From Amycolatopsis sp. NBC_00345 (lineage in GTDB: Bacteria; Actinomycetota; Actinomycetes; Mycobacteriales; Pseudonocardiaceae), in assembly GCF_036116635.1 (NCBI RefSeq), contig NZ_CP107995.1:10230001-10294000 (forward strand): a stretch of 64,000 bases of DNA. The letters run 5' to 3'. Shown piece after piece: positions 57,515-64,000 of the stretch; the first letter of the stretch is position 1, and each line of letters begins with the position of its first letter. Under the pieces are notes generated by a model. That model saw only the letters and a program-made list of their open reading frames with translations, did not search any database and was not told the origin of the DNA. A program made the translations under genes and the position numbers.

Positions 57515-57744
57515 GCCGCTGGGCGGAAAAATCATCCGGACGCTAAGTCCGCACCTACGGCGGCCCGTCCGGATTTCCCGTGCAGATGCGGAACTGTCCC
57601 GCGAACGGGCGACCTCGGGGCTTGTTCGCGGGCGAAGGGAGTAGCAAGGTCGGCTGTGAGGCCGATCACGTCGCGCCTTGGCCGTTCCCGAACCGGCCCG
57701 CCGCCCGGCCGGGCCAGGCGGGCATCCGCTCTTGGAGGCCTTTG

Positions 57745-58263
57745 ATGCGCATCACCGTCACCGTCGACGGCACCGAGTACACCGATGACGTGGAGCCGCG
57801 CACCCTGCTCGTGCACCACCTGCGGGAGCGGGTCGGGAAAGTGGGCACCGTCGTCGGCTGCGACACCAGCAACTGCGGCGCCTGCACCGTCCACCTCGAC
57901 GGGCACAGCGTGAAGTCCTGCTCCGTGCTCGCCGTCCAGGCCGACGGGCGCGAGGTCACCACCGTCGAAGGGCTGTCCCGCGACGGCCGGCTCCACCCCG
58001 TGCAGCAGGCGTTCCACGACAACCACGCGCTGCAGTGCGGGTTCTGCACCCCCGGCATGATCATGCAGTCCATCGACCTGCTGGCCGACAATCCCGATCC
58101 GGACGAGAAAGCCGTGCGCGAAGGACTCGAGGGCAACCTCTGCCGCTGCACCGGCTACCAGAACATCGTGCGCGCCGTGCAAGACGCCGCGCGGCAGATG
58201 GCCCCGGGCGCCGGGCCCGAGGCCGAGCGGATCGACCAGGTCGGCGTGGGTGGTGAAGGATGA
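57745..58263 (+). CDS. Molybdenum hydroxylase small subunit, [2Fe-2S] (CoxS/XdhA type)
   Basis: A 172-aa electron-transfer subunit with two 2Fe-2S clusters. Plant-ferredoxin-type cluster: C39, C44, C47 and C59 (CDTSNCGACTVHL). Second cluster in the helical domain: C98, C101, C133 and C135 (CGFCTPGM, CRCTGY). ATG 57745 has TTGGAGG just upstream. It overlaps the large subunit gene by ATGA. With the next two genes it forms a heterotrimer. Confidence 0.94.
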   Translation: MRITVTVDGTEYTDDVEPRTLLVHHLRERVGKVGTVVGCDTSNCGACTVHLDGHSVKSCSVLAVQADGREVTTVEGLSRDGRLHPVQQAFHDNHALQCGFCTPGMIMQSIDLLADNPDPDEKAVREGLEGNLCRCTGYQNIVRAVQDAARQMAPGAGPEAERIDQVGVGGEG

Positions 58264-60698
58264 CCGCCACGATCGAGCCCGAGATCGGAAAGTCCCGTCT
58301 CCGCAAGGAAGACGAGCGGCTGATCACCGGCCGCACCCGCTGGACGGACAACATCGTGCTGCCCGGGATGCTCCACCTCGCCGTGCTCCGGAGTCCGCTG
58401 GCGCACGCGAAGATCGTCTCCATCGACACGGCCGCGGCCAAGGGCGAGCCGGGTGTCATCGCCGTTTACACCGGCCGCGACCTCGACCCCGAGAGCGCCA
58501 TCGGCATGCCTTGCGCGTGGCCGATCACGCCGGACATGAAGGCCCCGCGCCGTCCCGTGCTCGCCGCCGACCAGGTGAACTTCGCCGGTGAGGGCGTCGC
58601 CGTGGTTGTCGCGCGCACCTCGGCGGAGGCGCACGACGCGCTCGAGAAGATCGATGTCGAGTACGACGAACTGCCCGTGATCCTCGATATGGAGGCCGCG
58701 CTCGCCGAGGGTTCGCCGCTCGTGCACGAGGAGCTGGGCACCAACAAGAACGCGCTCTGGGTCTTCGACTCCGCCGAGGCCGGCACCGGCACGGGCGTGG
58801 AGGAAGCGCTGGCCTCGTCCGAGATCGTGCTCAAGCGCCGGTTCCGCCAGCAGCGGCTGGTGCCGGCGTTCATGGAGCCACGCGCGTGTGTGGTCGACCC
58901 GACCACCGCGCAGATCACCATGTGGGCCGCCACGCAGGTGCCGCACATCCTGCGGGTGATGTCGGCCCTGACGCTGGGCATCCCGGAGCACAAGCTGCGC
59001 GTGATCGCCCCCGACGTCGGCGGCGGCTTCGGCGGCAAGATCGGTGTGCTGCCCGAGGAGATGATGACGCTGATCATCGCCCGGAAGCTCGGGAAACCGG
59101 TGAAGTGGAACGAATCCCGGTCCGAGACGATGGTCGCCGCGCACCACGGCCGGGACCAGATCCAGGACATCACCATCGCCGCGAACGCCGACGGCACCGT
59201 CACCGGGCTGAAGGTCGAGCTGCTCGCCGGCCTCGGCGCGTACAACGGCCTGGTCGGGCCGGGGGTGCCGATCCTCGGCGCGTTCATGTTCAACGCCATC
59301 TACAAGATCCCGGCGTACCACTTCGCCTGCACCAACGTGTTCACCACGACCACGCTCACCGACGCCTACCGCGGCGCCGGGCGGCCGGAGGCGACGTTCG
59401 CGATCGAGCGGATCATGGACGAACTCGCCGACGAGCTGGGCCTGGACCCGCTGGAGCTGCGCGAGAAGAACTGGATCAAGCACGAGGAATTCCCTTACAC
59501 CACGGTGGCGGGCCTGACCTACGACTCGGGCAACTACGAGGCCGCCACGGCCAAAGCCAAGGAACTGTTCGATTACGACGGACTGCGCCGCGAGCAGGCT
59601 TCGCGGCGCGAAACGAACGACCCGGTCCAGCTGGGCATCGGCATCTCGACGTTCACCGAAATGTGCGGCCTGGCGCCGTCGAGGGTGCTCGGCGCGCTGG
59701 ACTACGCGGCGGGAGGCTGGGAGTACGCGTCGATGCGGGTGCTGCCCACCGGCAAGATCGAGGTGACCACCGGCGCTTCGGCGCACGGCCAGGGGCACGA
59801 GACGGCGTGGAGCCAGATCGTCGCCGACCAGCTGGGCGTGCCGTTCGAGGACGTCGAGGTGCTGCACGGCGACACGCAGTCCTCGCACAAGGGCATGGAC
59901 ACCTACGGCTCGCGTTCGCTGGTGGTCGGCGGCATCGCCGTGGTCAAGGCCGCGGAGAAGGTGGTCGCCAAGGCCAAGCCGATCGCCGCGCACATGCTGG
60001 AATGCTCGGAGGACGACCTCGAGTTCGCCGGCGGCAAGTTCACCGTGAAGGGCACGGGCTCGTCGACGACCATCCAGGACGTCGCGTTCTCCGTGTTCTC
60101 CGCGCACGACCTGCCCGACGGGGTCGAGCCCTCGCTGGACTCCGACGCCACGTTCGACCCGGAGAACTTCTCCTACCCGCACGGCACGCACCTGTGCGCG
60201 GCCGAGGTGGACACCGAGACCGGCCGGGTCAAGCTGCGCTCGTACGTCTGCGTGGACGACGTCGGCGTGGTGGTGAACCCGCTGATCGTGGAGGGGCAGG
60301 TGCACGGCGGGCTCGCGCAGGGCATCGCGCAGGCGTTGTTCGAGGAGGCCGTGCACGACGAGAGCGGCACGCTCACCACCGGCACCTTCGCCGACTACCT
60401 GCTGCCCTCGGCCGCCGACCTGCCGTCGTTCACCACCGCCCGCACCGAAACGCCGTCGACCACGAACCCGTTGGGCGCCAAGGGAGTCGGCGAGGCCGGC
60501 ACGATCGCCTCGACGCCGGCGGTGGTGAACGCCGTGATCGACGCGGTGCGCCACCTCGGCGTCGACGAGATCGAGATGCCCCTGACCCCGATGCGCGTGT
60601 GGCACGCGATCCAGCACGGGACGACCGACGCCGGCGGCACCGGCAATCAGGCCGGCGGCGGCCTCGGTTCGATCGACGCCTCCGGAGGTGCCCAGTGA
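58260..60698 (+). CDS. Molybdenum hydroxylase large subunit (form II CoxL-like)
   Basis: An 812-aa molybdopterin-binding subunit. The active-site loop reads AYRGAGR (369-375), the form II signature, not the AYxCSFR loop with the copper-binding Cys of true CO dehydrogenase. The catalytic glutamate is E745 in GVGEAG. GGGFGGKIGVLPEE and THGQGH-like TGASAHGQGHETAW are cofactor-binding stretches. Form II enzymes oxidise purines, aldehydes or aromatic/heterocyclic compounds; the neighbouring pca cluster hints at an aromatic substrate, but this is inference. Coupled to both neighbours. Confidence 0.94.
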   Translation: MTATIEPEIGKSRLRKEDERLITGRTRWTDNIVLPGMLHLAVLRSPLAHAKIVSIDTAAAKGEPGVIAVYTGRDLDPESAIGMPCAWPITPDMKAPRRPVLAADQVNFAGEGVAVVVARTSAEAHDALEKIDVEYDELPVILDMEAALAEGSPLVHEELGTNKNALWVFDSAEAGTGTGVEEALASSEIVLKRRFRQQRLVPAFMEPRACVVDPTTAQITMWAATQVPHILRVMSALTLGIPEHKLRVIAPDVGGGFGGKIGVLPEEMMTLIIARKLGKPVKWNESRSETMVAAHHGRDQIQDITIAANADGTVTGLKVELLAGLGAYNGLVGPGVPILGAFMFNAIYKIPAYHFACTNVFTTTTLTDAYRGAGRPEATFAIERIMDELADELGLDPLELREKNWIKHEEFPYTTVAGLTYDSGNYEAATAKAKELFDYDGLRREQASRRETNDPVQLGIGISTFTEMCGLAPSRVLGALDYAAGGWEYASMRVLPTGKIEVTTGASAHGQGHETAWSQIVADQLGVPFEDVEVLHGDTQSSHKGMDTYGSRSLVVGGIAVVKAAEKVVAKAKPIAAHMLECSEDDLEFAGGKFTVKGTGSSTTIQDVAFSVFSAHDLPDGVEPSLDSDATFDPENFSYPHGTHLCAAEVDTETGRVKLRSYVCVDDVGVVVNPLIVEGQVHGGLAQGIAQALFEEAVHDESGTLTTGTFADYLLPSAADLPSFTTARTETPSTTNPLGAKGVGEAGTIASTPAVVNAVIDAVRHLGVDEIEMPLTPMRVWHAIQHGTTDAGGTGNQAGGGLGSIDASGGAQ

Positions 60699-61549
60699 TC
60701 CCCGCCCCGTTCGAGTACGTGGCTCCGTCCACAGTGGATGAAGCGGTGCGGGCGCTCGCGGACGCGGGCGAGGACGCCAAGGTGCTGGCCGGCGGGCAGA
60801 GCCTGCTGCCGGTGCTGCGGATGCGGCTGGCCTCGCCGACCACGCTCGTCGACCTCGGGAAGGTGGCGGAGCTGCGCGGCGTCCGCGAGGACGGCGACGC
60901 GCTCGCGATCGGCGCGATGACCACGCACTACGACGTGCAGCGAGACGCGCTGGTCGCCGAGCACGCCGCGCTGATCAAGGCGGCCACCGACACCGTCGCC
61001 GATCCGCAGGTACGCCACCGCGGCACCTTCGGCGGCGCCATCGCGCACGCCGACCCGGCGGGGGACCTGCTCGCACCGGTGCTCGCGCTGGACTGCGAGC
61101 TGGTGCTCGCGGGCCCGGGCGGGCGGCGGACCGTCGGCGCGGCGGAGTTCTTCCAGGACTACTTCACCACCGCGCTCGCGCCGGACGAGCTGCTCGTGGC
61201 GGTCCGCGTGCCGAAGCACACCGGCTGGCGGGCGCACTACGAGAAGTTCAACCGGGTGGCGCAGGCGTGGTCGATGGTCGCGGTCGCGGCCACCGTCCGC
61301 ACCGAGGGCGGGGTGATCGAGGAGGCCAGGGTCGCGCTGACGAACATGGGCTCGACCCCGGTGCGCGCGAGTGGCGTCGAGCGGGCCCTGCTCGGCGCCG
61401 CCGCCACCGCCGACACCATCCGAGCCGCGGCGGCCCACGCCGCGGACGGCACCAACCCGGCCGCGGACGGCAACTCCGACGTCGAGTACCGGCAGCACCT
61501 CGCCCGGGTGCTGACGGGACGGGCGCTGACTGCCGCGGTGGGTGGTTGA
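60695..61549 (+). CDS. Molybdenum hydroxylase FAD subunit (CoxM type)
   Basis: A 284-aa FAD-binding subunit of the PCMH type with AGGQSLLPVLRMRL (first FAD loop), TFGGAIAHADPAGDLL (second loop) and the C-terminal CODH domain. It passes electrons from the FeS subunit to the acceptor. GTG 60695 overlaps the large-subunit stop. The last codons, TGCCGCGGTGGGTGGTTGA in part, lie in a 15-bp duplication that repeats the stop codon. Confidence 0.93.
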   Translation: MIPAPFEYVAPSTVDEAVRALADAGEDAKVLAGGQSLLPVLRMRLASPTTLVDLGKVAELRGVREDGDALAIGAMTTHYDVQRDALVAEHAALIKAATDTVADPQVRHRGTFGGAIAHADPAGDLLAPVLALDCELVLAGPGGRRTVGAAEFFQDYFTTALAPDELLVAVRVPKHTGWRAHYEKFNRVAQAWSMVAVAATVRTEGGVIEEARVALTNMGSTPVRASGVERALLGAAATADTIRAAAAHAADGTNPAADGNSDVEYRQHLARVLTGRALTAAVGG

Positions 61550-61848
61550 GCGGTGGGTGGTTGAGGGGCGGGTGGTGAGCGTGGTGCTGGGGTGGTGGCT
61601 GAAGGGCCGGGCTCTGGCTGCCGCTGGTGGCGGCTGAGGGCCGGGTGCCGGCCGTGGTGGTTGATGCGCCGGTGTTGGCCGTGGCCGTGGGCGGGTGATT
61701 GATGGGTCGGGTTGTTGACCGTCGCTGGTGACGGCTGACGTATCCGCCCTGGTGAGGGCGTTTGGCGCGGTCTCGTTCCCCTTCTGGTGGTGGTGCCGGT
61801 GCGTAAGGTGGCTTCATTGGCCAGTTGATCCAGAGAGGAGGTCGGCCC
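61535..61848 (+). repeat. G/T-rich low-complexity gap with a 15-bp tandem duplication
   Basis: GCGGTGGGTGGTTGA occurs at 61535-61549 and 61550-61564, spanning and repeating the coxM stop. The following 280 bp are rich in GGTGG and GGTTG runs with four-G-tract potential. No gene is seen. This is the opposite base skew to the CCCA/CCGA tract before moxR. Confidence 0.6.
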
Positions 61849-62733
61849 GTGCGGCTCGACCACGAATTCACCGTCCCGGCCTCGATCGGGGAGGTCTGGC
61901 AGGCGGTCATCGACCCGGAGCGCGTCGCGCCGTGTCTGCCGGGGGCGGCCCTCACCAAGGTCGAGGGTGACTCGTTCACGGGCACGGTGAAGGTCAAGCT
62001 GGGGCCGATCTCCTTGCTGTACAAGGGAAGTGGCGAGTTCCTGGAGAAGGACGAGGCGGCTCGCAAGGTGGTCATCAAGGCCTCCGGCAAGGACGCCCGC
62101 GGCGGCGGCACCGCGGCCGCGTCGGTGACCCTCACCCTGACCGAGACCGACGGCGGCACCCACGGCGCCGTCGCCAGCGACCTGGCCATCACGGGCCGCC
62201 CGGCCCAGTTCGGCCGCGGCCTGATCTCCGAGGTGAGCGGCAAAATCCTGGACACCTTCGCTGCCAACCTGGCGAGTTCGCTGGGTACTGCGGATACCCC
62301 GGCGGCTGCCGCTGCCGCAGCGGACGGGAAAACCCCGGCGGATGCGAAAGCCCCGGTCGACCCGGCGGAGGCGGCCAAAGCCTCGGCGAGCCCGGCGGCT
62401 GCGGCTGAAGCGGCCGTCGCCGCGGCGGCCGGTGACGCGGCCGAGCGCGCGGCCGCGGAAATCGCCGAGAAGGCCGCCAGGGAGCACCCGGACCAGCCCA
62501 CTCCCGCGGCGACTACGCCCGCGAAGCCGTCGACCTCGGCGCCGGTCACCCCGGCCGGGCCCAAGCCCCACCTCCGCAGCGTCCCGGCCGGTGGCGCGAC
62601 CGGCGAGGCGGAGGCCATCGACCTCATGGACTACGCGGGCCGGTCGGTCGCCAAGCGCCTCATCCCCGTCGCCGTGGTCGCCGCGGTCCTGATCGGCGCC
62701 ATCGCACTCATCCGGGCCCTGCGCCGCCGCTGA
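61849..62733 (+). CDS. CoxG-like SRPBCC protein with C-terminal membrane anchor
   Basis: A 294-aa protein. Residues 1-145 form a CoxG/SRPBCC domain (LDHEFTVPASIGEVWQAVID, CLPGAALTKVEGD, FGRGLISEVSGKILDTFAAN). Then comes an Ala/Pro/Glu-rich linker of about 110 residues and a single C-terminal membrane segment (LIPVAVVAAVLIGAIALIRA). In Oligotropha CoxG anchors CO dehydrogenase to the membrane, and here it may recruit the hydroxylase. GTG 61849 with GAGGAGG. It closes the cox-type cluster. Confidence 0.92.
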   Translation: MRLDHEFTVPASIGEVWQAVIDPERVAPCLPGAALTKVEGDSFTGTVKVKLGPISLLYKGSGEFLEKDEAARKVVIKASGKDARGGGTAAASVTLTLTETDGGTHGAVASDLAITGRPAQFGRGLISEVSGKILDTFAANLASSLGTADTPAAAAAAADGKTPADAKAPVDPAEAAKASASPAAAAEAAVAAAAGDAAERAAAEIAEKAAREHPDQPTPAATTPAKPSTSAPVTPAGPKPHLRSVPAGGATGEAEAIDLMDYAGRSVAKRLIPVAVVAAVLIGAIALIRALRRR

Positions 62734-62745
62734 CCTGTTCACGGC

Positions 62746-62761
62746 GGACCGGCACCGGTCC
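62746..62761 (+). terminator. Hairpin after coxG-like gene
   Basis: GGACCGG and CCGGTCC form a perfect 7-bp stem with a CA loop, 12 bp after the stop. There is no T-run. It is a likely terminator for the cluster. Confidence 0.5.
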
Positions 62762-62881
62762 ACGTACGGCTGACCTGCACTGTCCGGGCACGGCAGTCTG
62801 CCCGCGCGCCCGCGGGGGGCCACTGCGCAGGATCCGCCACTACCTCCGCCGACAGCCCAGCAAGCGGCACCCCCAAGCCCA

Positions 62882-62913
62882 GTTGCCCACAGGGTGACAA
62901 GCCTGTGGACAAC
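62882..62913. repeat. Second inverted pair of DnaA-box-like sequences
   Basis: GTTGCCCACAGG (62882-62893) and CCTGTGGACAAC (62902-62913) pair over 12 bp with one mismatch. The right arm contains a perfect DnaA box (TGTGGACAA), the left a one-mismatch box. The layout resembles 36661-36718, with a shorter 8-nt loop. The rest of the 381-bp gap before the last gene holds only the hairpin and a possible -10 (GATACT, 63064-63069). Confidence 0.5.
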
Positions 62914-63114
62914 CCGCTCCCCGTCCCCACCCGCCTGCGCCACGAAATGCCCCGAACGTCACCCGAACAGGCCGGATTTGCCCCTCGGCTCTACCGCGAG
63001 CAGGGTCAGCCGGGCAGATTGACCCCGAAATCGCCCGGGTCGGCGGCGCGGCGCGGGGGCGACGGATACTCTGGGCAACCTCGCCGGCCGACTTTTCGCA
63101 GTGGGGGCGTCACG

Positions 63115-64000
63115 ATGCAGGGAGCCGTCTCCCGGGGCACGCTTTCGGCGTGGCCCGGCTGGCCGTCCCGCTGGACTATGTGGTCCGTCGCCCGGAAACG
63201 CTGGATCGTGTACGCGGTCGGGTGCGAGCTGGTGACCACAGTGGCCGTCATCGGCGGGCTGGCGGGCGAGTTCGGCGGCCCGGTGCAGCCAGTCGCGTTC
63301 GCGGTGCTCGTCGGGCTCGGCATCGCGCAGGCGGAGATGGCGCGGCGGATCGAGCGGGCGCGCCGGTGGATGAGCGGCCAGACGCACATCAACGTCACGT
63401 CCGTCTGGTACCTCGCCGGCGCCTTCCTGCTGCCGCCCGCGTGGGTCGCGTTGCTCGCGCTCGTGCTGTACCTGCATCTGTGGCTGCGCGTCTGGCGAGG
63501 GGTGCGTACGAGGCCCGCGCATCGCTTCGCGGCCAGTACGGCGTGGGCCATGCTCTCCTGCTTCGCGGCTTCTGCCGTGCTTACGGTCGACGGCCTCGAC
63601 CAGGCAGGCCTCGAAACCTGGCGCGGCGTGTTCGCGCTGGTGCTGGCGGCGGCCGTGTTCGAGCTGGTGAACGTCGCGCTCGTCGCCCTCGGGATTTACC
63701 TCTATACGGCGAGCCGCGCGGCCGCGGACCTGATCGGCACCTGGGAGGACAACGCCTTCGAGCTCGCCACCCTGTGCCTCGGCGGGCTGGCCGCGCTCGC
63801 GCTCGTCGCGCAGCCGGTGCTGGTCGTCTTCGTCGTCGCGCCTTTGTTGCTGCTGCACCGTTATCTGCTGCTCAAACAACAGCTGCAGGTCGCCGCCGTG
63901 ACCGACGAGAAGACCGGCCTGCTGAACACCGCCGGCTGGCACGATCTCGCGACGCGCGAGTACGCCCGCGCGCGCCGCCGCGGCCCGGGCAGCGAGTTCG
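63115..64000 (+). CDS. Membrane GGDEF-domain protein, 5' part
   Basis: The first 295 codons are present; the gene runs off the window. About six hydrophobic segments (residues about 30-240) form a membrane sensor region, followed by LLLHRYLLLKQQLQVAAVTD and EKTGLLNTAGWHDLATREYA, which is the start of a GGDEF domain, the diguanylate cyclase fold that makes c-di-GMP. The GGDEF motif itself lies beyond the end, so activity cannot be judged. The ATG has no clear ribosome site apart from GGGGG 13 nt upstream. Confidence 0.85.
   Translation, partial: MQGAVSRGTLSAWPGWPSRWTMWSVARKRWIVYAVGCELVTTVAVIGGLAGEFGGPVQPVAFAVLVGLGIAQAEMARRIERARRWMSGQTHINVTSVWYLAGAFLLPPAWVALLALVLYLHLWLRVWRGVRTRPAHRFAASTAWAMLSCFAASAVLTVDGLDQAGLETWRGVFALVLAAAVFELVNVALVALGIYLYTASRAAADLIGTWEDNAFELATLCLGGLAALALVAQPVLVVFVVAPLLLLHRYLLLKQQLQVAAVTDEKTGLLNTAGWHDLATREYARARRRGPGSEF

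Noticed and set aside
58155..60617. An 820-codon minus-strand frame opposite the large molybdenum subunit
   Set aside because: It has no recognisable domain, starts and ends arbitrarily, and the plus strand encodes an intact hydroxylase subunit.
58260..60698. True aerobic CO dehydrogenase (form I CoxL)
   Set aside because: The active-site loop is AYRGAGR without the copper-binding cysteine of form I.
62959..63942. Minus-strand frame of about 330 codons at the window end
   Set aside because: It is His/Arg-rich shadow sequence opposite the membrane GGDEF protein, whose plus-strand frame has clear membrane segments and a GGDEF start.

Overview
This window is a stretch of chromosome from a high-G+C actinomycete. 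The gene content and style suggest a member of the Pseudonocardiaceae, most likely Amycolatopsis-like (inference). The signs are strong G/C bias at third codon positions, many GTG/TTG starts, ATGA/GTGA start-stop overlaps, leaderless promoters (-10 box about 7 nt before the start codon), a ShbA-type sigma factor, an IdeR/DmdR-type iron box, and long palindromes placed between convergent genes. No rRNA, tRNA, CRISPR array or complete insertion sequence was seen.

Layout. Bases 1-2.5 kb hold the end of a probable glyA, then lipA and sdaA (one-carbon, lipoate and serine metabolism). Bases 2.5-11.1 kb hold an ArsR/small-protein pair, a FadR-type regulator, a bifunctional penicillin-binding protein whose transpeptidase motifs are degenerate, a SAM methyltransferase, a siderophore-type ABC ATPase under an iron box, a MocR regulator and a GT-C-like membrane protein. 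Bases 11.2-17.2 kb form an island of lower G+C: a frameshifted small gene, two type VII secretion (ESX/WXG-like) proteins, a small coiled protein, a membrane-anchored extracytoplasmic protein, and a membrane-anchored NB-ARC/TPR protein that has lost its P-loop lysine. Bases 17.2-24.4 kb hold an AcrA1-like acyl-CoA reductase, a GH92 mannosidase pseudogene, a ferredoxin reductase, a DUF2235 hydrolase and a Bcr/CflA-type exporter.

Bases 24.6-34.4 kb encode a complete non-phosphorylative L-fucose pathway: ABC importer, mutarotase, dehydrogenase, lactonase, dehydratase, second dehydrogenase and diketo-acid hydrolase, with a GntR/FCD regulator. A matching 11-bp palindrome lies before the operon, before the regulator and before the GH92 remnant. 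Bases 34.4-39.9 kb hold shbA, a GtrA protein, small proteins, an esterase, glycerate kinase and a hydroxyacid dehydrogenase. Bases 39.9-46.4 kb are an alpha-galactoside locus (GH36 enzyme, ROK repressor, ABC importer without its ATPase).

Bases 46.6-52.7 kb are a protocatechuate/beta-ketoadipate cluster (pcaI-J-F-H-G-D-C-R) that lacks pcaB. Bases 52.7-62.7 kb hold a molybdenum hydroxylase system of the cox/xdh type (mocA, moxR, VWA protein, xdhC, coxS, form II coxL, coxM, coxG). The window ends inside a membrane GGDEF protein.

The most unusual structure is around the mocA-like gene. Ten 30-bp coding repeats (decapeptide around GPRVAG) run from an upstream start, overlapping the end of pcaR, into the first codons of the enzyme. 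A single extra G in unit 9 breaks the frame. The 3' end of the same gene carries further 36-bp, 27-bp and tetranucleotide arrays.
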